Positions 1 to 8,499 of a stretch of 47,283 nucleotides of DNA are shown here, piece after piece. This stretch comes from Rhizobium sp. ASV20. GTDB taxonomy: Bacteria > Pseudomonadota > Alphaproteobacteria > Rhizobiales > Rhizobiaceae. The position numbers and the translations under genes were made by a program. The notes under the pieces are model-generated. The model worked only from the letters and a program-made list of their open reading frames with translations, was not told the DNA's origin and searched no databases. How positions within the stretch are numbered: the first letter of the stretch is position 1; each line of letters starts with the position of its first letter. The stretch covers positions 1-47,283 of the forward strand of contig NZ_JAELTU010000042.1 of assembly GCF_016429015.1 (NCBI RefSeq), written 5' to 3'.

Positions 1-13
1 TGGTTTACGCTGA

Positions 14-39
14 AGCGACAAATCCTCCGGATTTGCGCT
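14..39 (+). other. stem-loop just upstream of tRNA-fMet
   Basis: AGCG (14-17) and CGCT (36-39) form an outer stem with one bulged A. An inner stem CAAATCC/GGATTTG (19-25 with 29-35) closes a three-base loop. It ends six bases before the tRNA. Rhizobial rRNA operons end 5S-tRNA-fMet, so this may be a processing spacer of an rRNA operon whose body lies outside the window. The hairpin is seen; the role is inferred. Confidence 0.45.
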
Positions 40-44
40 GGTGA

Positions 45-124
<80 letters not shown>

Positions 125-327
125 ACACCTTCAAAAAAACAAACTTAAATCAATAAAGCCGCAATAAACAACGCGCTCCTATGAACGCGCCCGCAGACAG
201 CAAACTGATCCTCACAAAAGCACTGCCCTCCAGCACGGCTAAAGGAAACGTTCCCCAGAATAACGCAATGCTCCCGCAATACAGCCTCCCGAGATTGCGC
301 AAATCTTAGCGATCAAAGAAGGTTGGT

Positions 328-654
328 ATGCGATTATCCATTCTGTTGACGTGTGTCGTCCTGACCGGTGGACACTGCATGGGAGCGCTAGCGAGCCCCG
401 CCGGGCATGAACAGGCGGTTCTTTCCGTGCAATACAGATACGATCCCTGCACAGATGGTCGTGTGAGCGATGGTCGGCCGCGGACATGCGCCGAACTCAG
501 GCGCGCATTGCGCCACGATCGCCGGTATCCACGATCAGATGACGAATACGAGCGGCGGGGCGGTCCTCGTATCAACCCTTGCACCGACGGGCGCTTTAGC
601 GACGGGCGGGCCAGAAACTGCCGCGAACTGCTCGAATGGCTGGATACGCAATGA
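328..654 (+). CDS. small secreted protein with duplicated CTDGR-SDGR Cys motif
   Basis: A 108-residue protein of no family I recognise. Residues 1 to about 22 look like a signal peptide (MRLSILLTCVVLTGG... ALAS). The mature part holds two copies of a 19-residue unit, at residues 39-57 and 83-101. Both share the pattern PCTDGR-x-SDGR-x-R-x-C-x-EL, with cysteines at 41, 54, 85 and 98. Each copy could close one disulfide loop in the periplasm. A charged linker (RHDRRYPRSDDEYERRGG) separates the copies. The start has a GAAGG box six bases upstream. The stop overlaps the next start as ATGA, so it is translationally coupled to the sterol-desaturase gene. Secretion and disulfides are inferred; the function is unknown. 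Confidence 0.75.
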   Translation: MRLSILLTCVVLTGGHCMGALASPAGHEQAVLSVQYRYDPCTDGRVSDGRPRTCAELRRALRHDRRYPRSDDEYERRGGPRINPCTDGRFSDGRARNCRELLEWLDTQ

Positions 655-1547
655 AGACGATCCTGTCCTTCTTATCTTGGCCTCTCGTATTCTTTTCCGG
701 TCTTCTGTGCACGTATTTCGCTTTCGCGAGCGAACGGCCGATGTTTGCCTTTGCTCTTGTCTATGCCGGCGAAGTCCTGCTGCTTTTTCTGTTGGAACGC
801 TACATCCCTTACGAGCGGCGTTGGCTGATCCCCGACGGGGAGATGGCAAACGATATCGCCCACACGCTCTTGACCAAGGGCCTCGTGCAGCTGATGGCGC
901 TATTGGGCGCCGTCTTCCCGATGTACACGGCAATCCTGCTTTTGCCGTTTACCGGTGCGCAACTGAACATCTGGCCGACCTCCTTGCCTATGTTGCTGCA
1001 GGTCGCGATGGGTGTTCTTATCGCCGAATTCGGTCTGTACTGGTCGCATCGGATCGCCCATGAAAGGCTTTTCTTTTGGCGCTTCCACGCCCTGCACCAC
1101 AGCGTAACGCGACTATGGGTCATCAACACAGGCCGCTTTCACATCGCCGATTCGCTGTTCAAGGTTGCGCTCAGCCAGCTTCCGCTCTTTCTTCTCGGTG
1201 CACCGCTCCCGGTGTTTCTGTGGCTCGGCGCTGTCACGGCGTTCATGGGTATTCTCACCCATTGCAATGTCGACATGAGAACCGGCTTTTTCGACTATAT
1301 CTTCAGCACGCCGCGTCTGCATCGATGGCACCATTCCAAGGAGCTCCGCGAAGGCAACACGAACTATTGTGAAAATATCGTATTTTACGACCTTTTGTTC
1401 GGCACCTATTTCAACCCCGATCGACCGTCCTCTACCGATATCGGTATTCGGGGGCAGATTGCGAAGAACTTTCTCGGCCAGCTGGCGCAGCCCTTCAGAA
1501 AGGACGGTGTCCGGCAGATTCTTGGCCGCCCGACAAAAAGCGGCTGA
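651..1547 (+). CDS. sterol desaturase / fatty acid hydroxylase family membrane protein
   Basis: A 298-residue integral membrane protein with the histidine clusters of the fatty acid hydroxylase superfamily: HRIAH (133-137), HALHH (146-150) and HRWHH (224-228). These bind a di-iron centre in known members. Hydrophobic segments lie near residues 5-25, 33-48, 78-100 and 113-131, and again around 175-203 before the last His cluster. The family oxidises or desaturates lipids or sterol-like molecules in the membrane; the substrate here is unknown. I chose the ATG at 651 rather than 636 because it overlaps the upstream stop as ATGA and directly begins a hydrophobic segment. The pairing with a secreted Cys-repeat protein is unusual. 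Confidence 0.88.
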   Translation: MKTILSFLSWPLVFFSGLLCTYFAFASERPMFAFALVYAGEVLLLFLLERYIPYERRWLIPDGEMANDIAHTLLTKGLVQLMALLGAVFPMYTAILLLPFTGAQLNIWPTSLPMLLQVAMGVLIAEFGLYWSHRIAHERLFFWRFHALHHSVTRLWVINTGRFHIADSLFKVALSQLPLFLLGAPLPVFLWLGAVTAFMGILTHCNVDMRTGFFDYIFSTPRLHRWHHSKELREGNTNYCENIVFYDLLFGTYFNPDRPSSTDIGIRGQIAKNFLGQLAQPFRKDGVRQILGRPTKSG

Positions 1548-1642
1548 TGCCGCAATGCGCAATGCTGCCGTAATCCCTGGGACGTACCCCTGCCTGCGAT
1601 CATCTCCAGTTGCAAAGGACGTTCTCGATGTCTGCCAATAGA

Positions 1643-1685
1643 GCATTTCGAGGAAAAGTGCGTGACGGTTTTCCGGCTGAAATGC
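1643..1685. repeat. palindromic intergenic repeat, degenerate
   Basis: GCATTTC (1643-1649) pairs with GAAATGC (1679-1685). Inside it GGAAAA (1652-1657) pairs with TTTTCC (1669-1674). The look is that of the short palindromes, of the type GAGCATTTC-GGAAAAGTGC-GGTTTTCC, that I recall as scattered between rhizobial genes. It lies just upstream of the lipoprotein gene, which argues against longer upstream starts for that gene. Confidence 0.5.
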
Positions 1686-1726
1686 GTAGGAGCCGAGGGG
1701 GTGGAATATTCCCACCAGGCGGTGAG

Positions 1727-2116
1727 ATGCGGGACTACCCCGGAGTGAAGCGGCTCCCGCTCGGGATTGCCGCGCTTGCGATGCTGTTGATTCTCTCGGC
1801 CTGCGCCTCACAGGTCATGAAAAGCTATATTGGCGCGCCGATCAGCAGTGTCATGCTCGATTACGGGCCGCCTGACAATGTCTACGATTTACGCCCAGGC
1901 GAACGCGCTTACCAATGGCGCAAGCAGAAGACACAGGTCATGCCGGGCCAATCCAGTGGCGAGATCAGGGAAACGCGTCACGGCAGGCGCTTCGAAACCA
2001 CCGAGACGCCCGGCTATGTCGAGCACACGGAATGCTTCTACACCTTCTATACCCGAAGCTCCGGTTCGGATTGGTACGTAACCAGCTTCCGCCAGCCTTC
2101 ACTTGAATGCGAATAG
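1727..2116 (+). CDS. small lipoprotein
   Basis: A 129-residue protein with a lipoprotein signal: basic start (MRDYPGVKR), hydrophobic core, then the lipobox LSAC with the lipidated Cys near residue 25. The mature part reads SYIGAPISSVMLDYGPPDNVYDLRPGERAYQWRK, the kind of segment seen in small SmpA/OmlA-like envelope lipoproteins of proteobacteria, but I cannot assign a named family. The reading frame is open back to 1610. I chose 1727 because the signal peptide begins there and because the upstream stretch is an intergenic palindrome. It probably starts a short run of envelope genes with the SIMPL-domain and beta-lactamase genes. Confidence 0.75.
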   Translation: MRDYPGVKRLPLGIAALAMLLILSACASQVMKSYIGAPISSVMLDYGPPDNVYDLRPGERAYQWRKQKTQVMPGQSSGEIRETRHGRRFETTETPGYVEHTECFYTFYTRSSGSDWYVTSFRQPSLECE

Positions 2117-2155
2117 GCCGAACAACAAATCCTTTCAGCTGGAGCATTTTTCGAA

Positions 2156-2893
2156 ATGAAGTGTACGTCCATGGTCACCGCCGTCACGGCGATCCTTTCC
2201 ATCGCTTTGGCAGCTCCGCTGTATGCCCAAGAAAAATTGGGCCAGGGTGCCGGTCTCATTCGCGTCGTCGGCGAAGGTCAGGTGCTTCGCAGTCCGGACC
2301 TTGCGGTTGTCCGCCTCACGGTATTGCGTCAGGCTGGAGAGGCGAGCCAGGCGGTTTCGGCCTCCACAGATGGGGCCCGGAAGCTCATTGCCGCGCTTGT
2401 CTCGGCCGGTATCGGCAGGGACGATATGCAGAGCGTGGATTTTCAGATCTCCCCGCGCTTCGACTTTACGCCGAAGCCTGATGGTACCCTGCCATCATCA
2501 ACCATCGTCGGCTACGATGCCAGGAACACGCTGCTGGTGCGTGTCCGCAAGGTTTCGGAAGTCGGCGATGTCCTCGACATCGCCTTAAAGAATGGTGTCA
2601 ACGAGGGTGGCTCTGTGGATTTCATCGTCGATGATGTGGCCGGGGCGGTCGACGAGGCACGCAAGATTGCGGTCACGGCGGCAGCGAAAAGCGCCGGATC
2701 GATCGCGCAATCTTCGGGCCTCAAGCTCGGACCGATCGTTGCGATCGAAGATCAGCCCGCAGCGACGGTATTCCCCTATGCCTCGTCGGAGGCGAGGTTG
2801 CGTTCCGCCAGCCTCGATGGTGGCATACCTGTCGTATCGGGCAAGAACGTCGTGACCGCACGGGTTGCGGTATCCTATCTGGTTGCAAGATGA
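2156..2893 (+). CDS. SIMPL-domain (DUF541) periplasmic protein
   Basis: A 245-residue protein with a signal peptide cleaved after LYA (about residue 23). The SIMPL/DUF541 pattern follows: a start of GLIRVVGEGQVLRSPDLAVV, a conserved region of xxFQISPRFDFTPKPDG, and an ending where a cleft strand runs VVTARVAVSYLV. The family is periplasmic or outer-membrane associated. Members include BP26/Omp28 of Brucella, which forms a channel-like oligomer; a stress role is often proposed but the biochemistry is unclear. Only 12 bases separate its stop from the beta-lactamase start, so the two are probably one transcript. Confidence 0.88.
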   Translation: MKCTSMVTAVTAILSIALAAPLYAQEKLGQGAGLIRVVGEGQVLRSPDLAVVRLTVLRQAGEASQAVSASTDGARKLIAALVSAGIGRDDMQSVDFQISPRFDFTPKPDGTLPSSTIVGYDARNTLLVRVRKVSEVGDVLDIALKNGVNEGGSVDFIVDDVAGAVDEARKIAVTAAAKSAGSIAQSSGLKLGPIVAIEDQPAATVFPYASSEARLRSASLDGGIPVVSGKNVVTARVAVSYLVAR

Positions 2894-2905
2894 ATGGAGT
2901 GTGTC

Positions 2906-3709
2906 ATGAGGCCTCTGCGGCTGTTTGCTGCTAGCGCGATATTTGCAGCGCTCCCTACTGTTTCGTATGCCGAAACGATTTGCTCCATCGTCGAGGATGT
3001 CGATAGCGGCAAGATCCTGTCGAAGCGGGGAGATTGCGAGCGCAAACTCTCCCCCGCATCGACGTTCAAGCTTGCCTTGAGCCTCATGGGTTACGACGCC
3101 CATGTTCTGGTCGACGAATCAAAGCCGGTATGGCCCTACGTGAAGGGCTACTCCGATTGGTCGACGACGTGGGAAGATAGTGCTGGCCCGCGCCTGTGGA
3201 TGGAAAAATCCATCGTCTGGTATTCTCAACGCCTCACCGAGGCACTCGGCCCCGCGAAATTTCAAAGCTACGTTCAGCAATTTGGCTATGGCAATCGCGA
3301 CGTATCAGGCAATCCTGGCAAGCGTGACGGTTTGACCCATGCCTGGCTCGGGTCGTCCTTAAAGATCTCGCCTGTCGAACAACTCGTCTTCCTGCGCAAA
3401 CTGGTACGGCGGGAGCTCGGGGTAAGCGATATCGCTTATGATATGACGGCAAGAATAGCCGACTATGGAGTGCAGCAATCCGGCTGGCATGCTTTCGGCA
3501 AGACGGGCGCCATGCCCGCCTCGCGCATCGGTATTCGGGGCGACCGCTATAAAATGTATGGCTGGTTCGTCGGATGGGCGACCAAGGGAGACCGCAAAAT
3601 CGTCTTTGCGCGCCTGATTGGAGAAGAACAAAAGATACCCGGCTCGGCCGGAAAACGGGCGCGGGATGCGATCCTGGCGGACCTCTTCTCAAAACCTGAC
3701 GGCATATAG
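2906..3709 (+). CDS. class D (OXA-type) beta-lactamase
   Basis: A 267-residue serine beta-lactamase of class D, exported to the periplasm by a signal peptide (MRPLRLFAASAIFAALPTVSYA). All class D landmarks are present: STFK at 52-55 (acylated Ser, and the Lys that is carboxylated in this class), SIV at 100-102, YGN at 126-128, WLGSSLKIS at 145-153 and KTG at 197-199. FVGW follows about 20 residues later. I chose the ATG at 2906 over 2894 because GGAGTG sits seven bases before it. The gene follows the SIMPL gene closely and is followed by a strong terminator. No transposon or integron signal surrounds it, so it looks resident rather than acquired. Substrate range cannot be read from sequence. 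Confidence 0.93.
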   Translation: MRPLRLFAASAIFAALPTVSYAETICSIVEDVDSGKILSKRGDCERKLSPASTFKLALSLMGYDAHVLVDESKPVWPYVKGYSDWSTTWEDSAGPRLWMEKSIVWYSQRLTEALGPAKFQSYVQQFGYGNRDVSGNPGKRDGLTHAWLGSSLKISPVEQLVFLRKLVRRELGVSDIAYDMTARIADYGVQQSGWHAFGKTGAMPASRIGIRGDRYKMYGWFVGWATKGDRKIVFARLIGEEQKIPGSAGKRARDAILADLFSKPDGI

Positions 3710-3736
3710 GCGCTCCCGCTCTACCGTCGTGTTTCC

Positions 3737-3771
3737 AAGCATCCGGGCAGGAAACGCCCGGATGCTTTTTT
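3737..3771 (+). terminator. rho-independent terminator after beta-lactamase gene
   Basis: A perfect 12-bp stem, AAGCATCCGGGC (3737-3748) with GCCCGGATGCTT (3756-3767), has a seven-base loop and a T run. It lies 28 bases after the beta-lactamase stop. Confidence 0.92.
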
Positions 3772-3825
3772 CTGGCAGCGCTCGAGACGATACGGGCGAT
3801 TGCTCACGAGGCCGACGCGTTGGCC

Positions 3826-4098
3826 TTATCGATTGCCATCGTCCTTGGCTTCGCCCCATCGCCAGCGCCATGGGGCATCGCTTTTCCACCAGCTTATCAG
3901 CAGTACAAATGCTGTCGGAATGAAGATCGCGACTGCATATATGATCGGATGGCTGACGGAATACGGCCCCGCAAAAACGGCGACCATGACGATAACAATA
4001 AGGTAGATCGCGAGCACAGCCCAGCCCTGCCAGCGACAAGGCAGGCCAGCGCCGAAACCATAGGCTTTGACCCGGAACCAGGGATCCTCTCGCCTCAT
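3826..4098 (-). CDS. small two-helix inner-membrane protein
   Basis: A 90-residue protein starting MRREDPWFRVKAYGFGAGLPCRWQGW. Two hydrophobic segments follow (about residues 26-44 and 50-70), and then a charged Trp-rich tail. The pattern YG-x-G-x-GLP-x-x-WQGW recurs in small proteobacterial membrane proteins of unknown function. Its start overlaps the stop of the RND pump gene as ATGA, so it is the last gene of the adaptor-pump-small protein operon. It might be an accessory subunit of the pump, but that rests only on gene order. Confidence 0.75.
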   Translation of the reverse strand: MRREDPWFRVKAYGFGAGLPCRWQGWAVLAIYLIVIVMVAVFAGPYSVSHPIIYAVAIFIPTAFVLLISWWKSDAPWRWRWGEAKDDGNR

Positions 4099-7000
4099 AT
4101 GGCTGCATCCTTCAACTGACCGTTTTCCCGACGATCCCGTTTCTTCGTCAGTATTCTCCTGCAGCTTTCGATCAACGACAAGGCGACCGGTACGAACACG
4201 AGCGTCAGCGCCGTTGAGGAGATCAGGCCGCCGATGACCGCATGGGCCATCGATGCGCGCTCTTGTCCGCCTTCGCCGAAGCCTAGTGCCAGTGGCATCA
4301 TGCCGATGATCATGGCCGAGGTGGTCATGATGATCGGACGGAACCGGACCGTTCCGGCCTCGATCAGGCTCTGCTGCATGCTGGCGCCCTCCAAGCGGCG
4401 TTTGTTGGCGTGATCGACCAGCAGAATAGCGTTCTTCGTCACCAGACCCATCAGCATGATGAAGCCGATCACTGAGAAGATGTTGACGGTCGAGCCGGTC
4501 AGAAGAAGACCGGCCAGTACACCGCTGATCGAAAGAGGCAGGCTCGTCATGATCGCAATGGGCTGGATGAAGGAGCCGAATTGCGAGGCAAGGATGAGAT
4601 AGATGAAGACAATGGCCAGGATCAGGGCCTGTACCGCATAGCCGAAGCTCTCCATCATGTCGTCGGCCTCGCCGCCGATGACGATGCGGTAGCCCGCCGG
4701 CAGGCTCGTAGAGGCGATAACCGTCTGGATATCGCTGACGACAGTCCCGAGCGGCTGCCCACTCAGATTTGCGGAGAGGCGAACCTCACGGTCGCCATCA
4801 CGGCGGACGATGGTCTGTGGCGCCAAGGTTTCCGTGACATCCGCGATCTGTGACAACGGCACTGTCGTTGCCGGGCCTTTTGTACCTGACCGTTCGACGG
4901 GGATGGGGATTTGCTTGAGATCATCGATCGTCCGGCGGCCCGCTTCCGGCAATCGGATGGCGACATAGCGGGATTCGGCGCCGCCATGTGCCCAGCTCGT
5001 CAGCTTTTCCCCCGCGACCAGAGGCCGAAGGTTGCGCTCGATGGTCGCCGTTGAAATTCCGAGGTCGGCCGCCTCTACCGTGCGAAGCCGGATCATCAGC
5101 ATCGGACGTTTCTTATCCGCGGAGGATTCGAGGTCTATCAGTCCTTTGATCTTGCCGAGCTTGGCTTTCATCTCTTTCGACAGGCTCTCGAGGACGTCGA
5201 GATCGCCGCCCTGGACGGATATCTGGATCGTTTTCGCTCCTCCGCCGGAGCCATCGCCGGGCTGCCCGACTTCTATGGTGACACCACCTACCGGGCTCAA
5301 CGCATCGCGCAGCTTCGGCGCGATGGTGACCGAGGTCATCGTTCTTTTGTCCGAGGGTACAAGTGAAGCGGCAATTCTTGCTTCGTTGGTATTGGCGCCA
5401 TCGCCGCTATTGACCGTGGAGTAGAGATCCTGAATGTCCGGAAACGTTCGTAGGACGGCTTCGGTTTGCCTGATCTTCGCAGCTGTGTATTCGACCGACG
5501 AACCCTCAGGTAAGGTGAGGCCGACCGTAACCATACCCTGATCCGACTTTGGAACGAATTCCATGCCGATCCTCGGGATGAGGCAGAGCCCTCCGATGAA
5601 CAGCGCCGCGACGCAGATCGAGGTTATGCCGCGATGGCCGAGGCACCAGCCGACAATCCTGCCGTAGCGCTGCGCAACGTGTTCGAAGCCGTGGTCGAAC
5701 CGGTTCAGCATCGCCTGAAGGCGCCCTCTCTTTCCTGATGCGGAGTTGTCGACCCAGACGCTGGACAGCATCGGATCGAGCGTGAAGGACACGAAGAGCG
5801 AAATCAGAACAGCGACCGAAACGGTGATACCGAACTGGAGGAAGAACCGACCTATGATGCCGCCCATGAAGGCGACGGGAAGGAAAACGGCGACGATGGA
5901 GAGTGTGGTGGCAAGCACCGCAAGGCCAATCTCCGATGTACCGTCCAGCGCCGCCTGTTTGCGATCCTTGCCCATGGCTGCATGGCGGCTGATATTCTCT
6001 CGCACGACGATGGCGTCGTCTATCAGGATGCCGATGCAGATCGACAGTGCCAACATGGTCATCAGATTGAGGCTGAAGCCCATGACGGCCATGGCGGCGA
6101 AGGTGCCGATGACCGCGACCGGCAAGGTGAGTGCGGTGATGATGGTCGAGCGCCACGAATTGAGAAACAGCAGGACGATGACGATCGTCAGCGCGCCGCC
6201 CTCGATGATCGTCCTCTGCACATCGCCGATTTGCCCGACAATCGTCCGGGAGCTGTCCTGCGACACGACGATGCCGATATCCCTCAACGCGTCGTCTTTC
6301 CTCAGGCGTGCCAGCTCCCGCTCGATGCCTTGTGCGACTTCGACGGTGTTTGCGCCTTCCAGCTTGTTGATATCGAGGCCGAGCGCCTGTTTGCCGTTGA
6401 ACCAGGCGCGGCTCTTCGGATCGGCGCCGGCTTCCATCACATCGGCAACTTCCGAGAGAAGGATGGCGCGACCGGCGCTGTCCTGCGTGACGACGATGTC
6501 GGCGAAGTCCCTGACGCTGCCCGGTTGAACGCTGACGGTGATGCTGCGCTCACGCGTCGAAGACGTGATGGAGCCGATGGCGCTATCACGTGTTGCGCGC
6601 TGTATGGCATCGATAACGGTCGGGATCGGAATGCCGAAGGACTGAAGCTTTGCCGGATCGGGTTGGATGCGCACCTGATCTTCACTGCCGCCGACGATAG
6701 TTACCTGACCGACGCCCGGTACGCGCCGCAATCGCGGTACGATCGTGGTGTCGGCGATTTTCGTCATGCGGCTAAGCGACGTTTCCGACGAGAATGCCGC
6801 GAGCGACATGATCGGCGCATCCTGTGGATTGAAGCGGGTGACGACCGGCCGATCTGCGCCGTCGGGAAGCGCATCCTGCAGACGCGATATGCGGTCTCGC
6901 ACCTCGTCCGCGGCTGCTCGTGACGGCGTCTCGAGCGTGAATTCTGCAATGACAAGCGAATTGCCGGTCGAGGATCGCGACGTGACTTTCTTGACGCCGC

Positions 7001-7223
7001 CGATGGCGCCGATGCTCTCTTCTATGGGCCGGCTCACTTGCTGCTCGACCGCCAGCGCCGAAGCGCCGTCATAATTGGTGGAAACGACCACGGTCGGCAG
7101 GTCGATCGACGGCAGCAAATCGACGGGCAGGCGCGACCAGGCTGTCACGCCAAGCACCACGATGGCAACCATGACCATCGTGGCGAAAACGGGCTGCTGA
7201 ATGGAAATACGGGCTAGAAGCAT
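4095..7223 (-). CDS. RND efflux pump, HAE1 (AcrB-like) inner-membrane transporter
   Basis: A 1042-residue transporter of the hydrophobe/amphiphile efflux (HAE1) branch of the RND family, which pumps drugs, detergents or similar molecules from the periplasm out of the cell. The N-terminus (LLARISIQQPVFATMVMVAIVVLG) is the first helix. Two large periplasmic loops follow the usual duplicated layout. The proton-relay pair sits in GILIDDAIVV in helix 4, and the partner Lys is in GLVTKNAILLVDHANKRR in helix 10. Length matches the family. An AGGG box lies before the ATG. It is nine bases after the adaptor gene. No TolC-type outer-membrane channel is in this operon, so the pump probably uses one encoded elsewhere. 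Confidence 0.96.
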   Translation of the reverse strand: MLLARISIQQPVFATMVMVAIVVLGVTAWSRLPVDLLPSIDLPTVVVSTNYDGASALAVEQQVSRPIEESIGAIGGVKKVTSRSSTGNSLVIAEFTLETPSRAAADEVRDRISRLQDALPDGADRPVVTRFNPQDAPIMSLAAFSSETSLSRMTKIADTTIVPRLRRVPGVGQVTIVGGSEDQVRIQPDPAKLQSFGIPIPTVIDAIQRATRDSAIGSITSSTRERSITVSVQPGSVRDFADIVVTQDSAGRAILLSEVADVMEAGADPKSRAWFNGKQALGLDINKLEGANTVEVAQGIERELARLRKDDALRDIGIVVSQDSSRTIVGQIGDVQRTIIEGGALTIVIVLLFLNSWRSTIITALTLPVAVIGTFAAMAVMGFSLNLMTMLALSICIGILIDDAIVVRENISRHAAMGKDRKQAALDGTSEIGLAVLATTLSIVAVFLPVAFMGGIIGRFFLQFGITVSVAVLISLFVSFTLDPMLSSVWVDNSASGKRGRLQAMLNRFDHGFEHVAQRYGRIVGWCLGHRGITSICVAALFIGGLCLIPRIGMEFVPKSDQGMVTVGLTLPEGSSVEYTAAKIRQTEAVLRTFPDIQDLYSTVNSGDGANTNEARIAASLVPSDKRTMTSVTIAPKLRDALSPVGGVTIEVGQPGDGSGGGAKTIQISVQGGDLDVLESLSKEMKAKLGKIKGLIDLESSADKKRPMLMIRLRTVEAADLGISTATIERNLRPLVAGEKLTSWAHGGAESRYVAIRLPEAGRRTIDDLKQIPIPVERSGTKGPATTVPLSQIADVTETLAPQTIVRRDGDREVRLSANLSGQPLGTVVSDIQTVIASTSLPAGYRIVIGGEADDMMESFGYAVQALILAIVFIYLILASQFGSFIQPIAIMTSLPLSISGVLAGLLLTGSTVNIFSVIGFIMLMGLVTKNAILLVDHANKRRLEGASMQQSLIEAGTVRFRPIIMTTSAMIIGMMPLALGFGEGGQERASMAHAVIGGLISSTALTLVFVPVALSLIESCRRILTKKRDRRENGQLKDAAI

Positions 7224-7232
7224 TGATGGCCC

Positions 7233-8372
7233 TCAGCGTTCCGCGATTTTCACGGACGTGCCGTTGGAGGCGTCTTTGAGCGGGACAGTTATGACGACAT
7301 CGCCGTCACTCAATCCCGAGCGAATCTCGACCAGATCCTCACCGACCTTGGCCGAGCCGAGGGTGACGGCTTGCCGACGCACCGCGCCGTCGACGACGGT
7401 TCGGATGGAGGTTTCTCCGCCGTCCTTGACGATCGCGGCGACTGGGACCGCAAGTATATTCATACGGTTCTCGATCTGCAGCGAGCCGTGGCCGAACATA
7501 CCGCCGCGAAGGCCGGGCATGGTGTGATCGAGCCGGAGATAGATTTGCAGCGATCGCGAGTTGTCGAGTGTTGCCGGGCTTATCCTGTCGAGCCGGGCCG
7601 CCAGCGATTTGCCAGGCAGACCTTCGATCTCGATGGACGCCGCTTGCCCGATAGAGAGCCCGGCGCTCTCCTGCGGCGGAATGAGCGCCACCAGATCCAG
7701 TTGCGCGATGTCGACGATTTCGAACAGCTCGGTATTGATGGATACGGCCTGGCCGGGATTGACCTTGCGAGCGTTGACGATGCCATCGAACGGTGCAGTG
7801 ACGACAGCGTCGTCTAGCGCCCGCCGCGCCTCGGCCTCTTCGGCCTGAAGGGCGCGGAGCTCGGCTCTCAGCACTGCGAGATTGGTTTCGACTTCAGTCA
7901 ATTTCGCCTGGGCGACACCGCCGGTGGCGGCGAGACTGCTCGTGCGTTCGAGATCCTTCTGCGCACGCAGGATCGTCGCCGCCTTGGCTTCCGTGGTTGC
8001 GACCAGTTTGTTCAGCGAAAGCGTCAGCGTTTCCGTGTCGAAGCGTGCGATGACGTCGCCCGCATGAACGGTGGTCCCGACGTCGGCATCGACTGAGGCC
8101 AGTGTGCCGGACAATCGTGCCGTCAGCGTCACGCGCCGCGCAGGCTGGATGAAACCGTTGATTCGAATGTCCTGCGCATAGTTTTGCCGGCGAACTTTCG
8201 TCACCTCCATCTGGGCGAGCTCGATCGTCTTGACCGAAGGCGCCAGGTCCACCTGCGCCGAGCCGTGGACGTCACGGCTGGCCGGCGCGATCACGGCACT
8301 CGTGACCCCCAGGGCGATGAAAGTCAGCATGATCGTTATTTTAGCGACACGGCTCGTCATGGCACCCAACAT
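7233..8372 (-). CDS. RND adaptor (membrane fusion protein, HlyD/AcrA type)
   Basis: A 379-residue periplasmic adaptor that links the RND pump to an outer-membrane channel. It has an N-terminal membrane anchor or signal (ITIMLTFIALGVTSAVI). The two lipoyl half-motifs are VDADVGTTVHAGDVIARFD and APFDGIVNARKVNPGQAVS, flanking a helical hairpin rich in Ala, Glu and Leu. Beta-barrel and membrane-proximal domains follow. The first ATG (8372) has a weak ribosome site, and the ATG at 8360 is a possible alternative. It is the first gene of the adaptor-pump-small protein operon. A long stem-loop lies 20 bases before it. Confidence 0.94.
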   Translation of the reverse strand: MLGAMTSRVAKITIMLTFIALGVTSAVIAPASRDVHGSAQVDLAPSVKTIELAQMEVTKVRRQNYAQDIRINGFIQPARRVTLTARLSGTLASVDADVGTTVHAGDVIARFDTETLTLSLNKLVATTEAKAATILRAQKDLERTSSLAATGGVAQAKLTEVETNLAVLRAELRALQAEEAEARRALDDAVVTAPFDGIVNARKVNPGQAVSINTELFEIVDIAQLDLVALIPPQESAGLSIGQAASIEIEGLPGKSLAARLDRISPATLDNSRSLQIYLRLDHTMPGLRGGMFGHGSLQIENRMNILAVPVAAIVKDGGETSIRTVVDGAVRRQAVTLGSAKVGEDLVEIRSGLSDGDVVITVPLKDASNGTSVKIAER

Positions 8373-8392
8373 TGTACTGTCGTCTCGAAAGC

Positions 8393-8445
8393 GAGAGCGG
8401 CGAGCCGACCGACTCGGGGTTGGATCGGTCGACTTCGCCGCTCTC
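8393..8445 (-). promoter_or_regulatory. long two-part stem-loop in the 5' region of the RND operon
   Basis: An 11-bp outer stem, GAGAGCGGCGA (8393-8403) with TCGCCGCTCTC (8435-8445), encloses a 7-bp inner stem, CGACCGA (8406-8412) with TCGGTCG (8425-8431). A small 2x3 internal loop and a 12-base apical loop complete it. There is no T run on either strand. It could end the outer-membrane-protein transcript, act as a leader of the RND operon, or be a dispersed palindrome. A smaller hairpin, GCGGA/TCCGC (8486-8500), lies directly after the outer-membrane-protein stop. Confidence 0.6.
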
Positions 8446-8499
8446 CGTCAGGCGCTGCCCCGCGTGAAGGGTGCGCCGACCTCTGCGGAGCGGGTCCGC

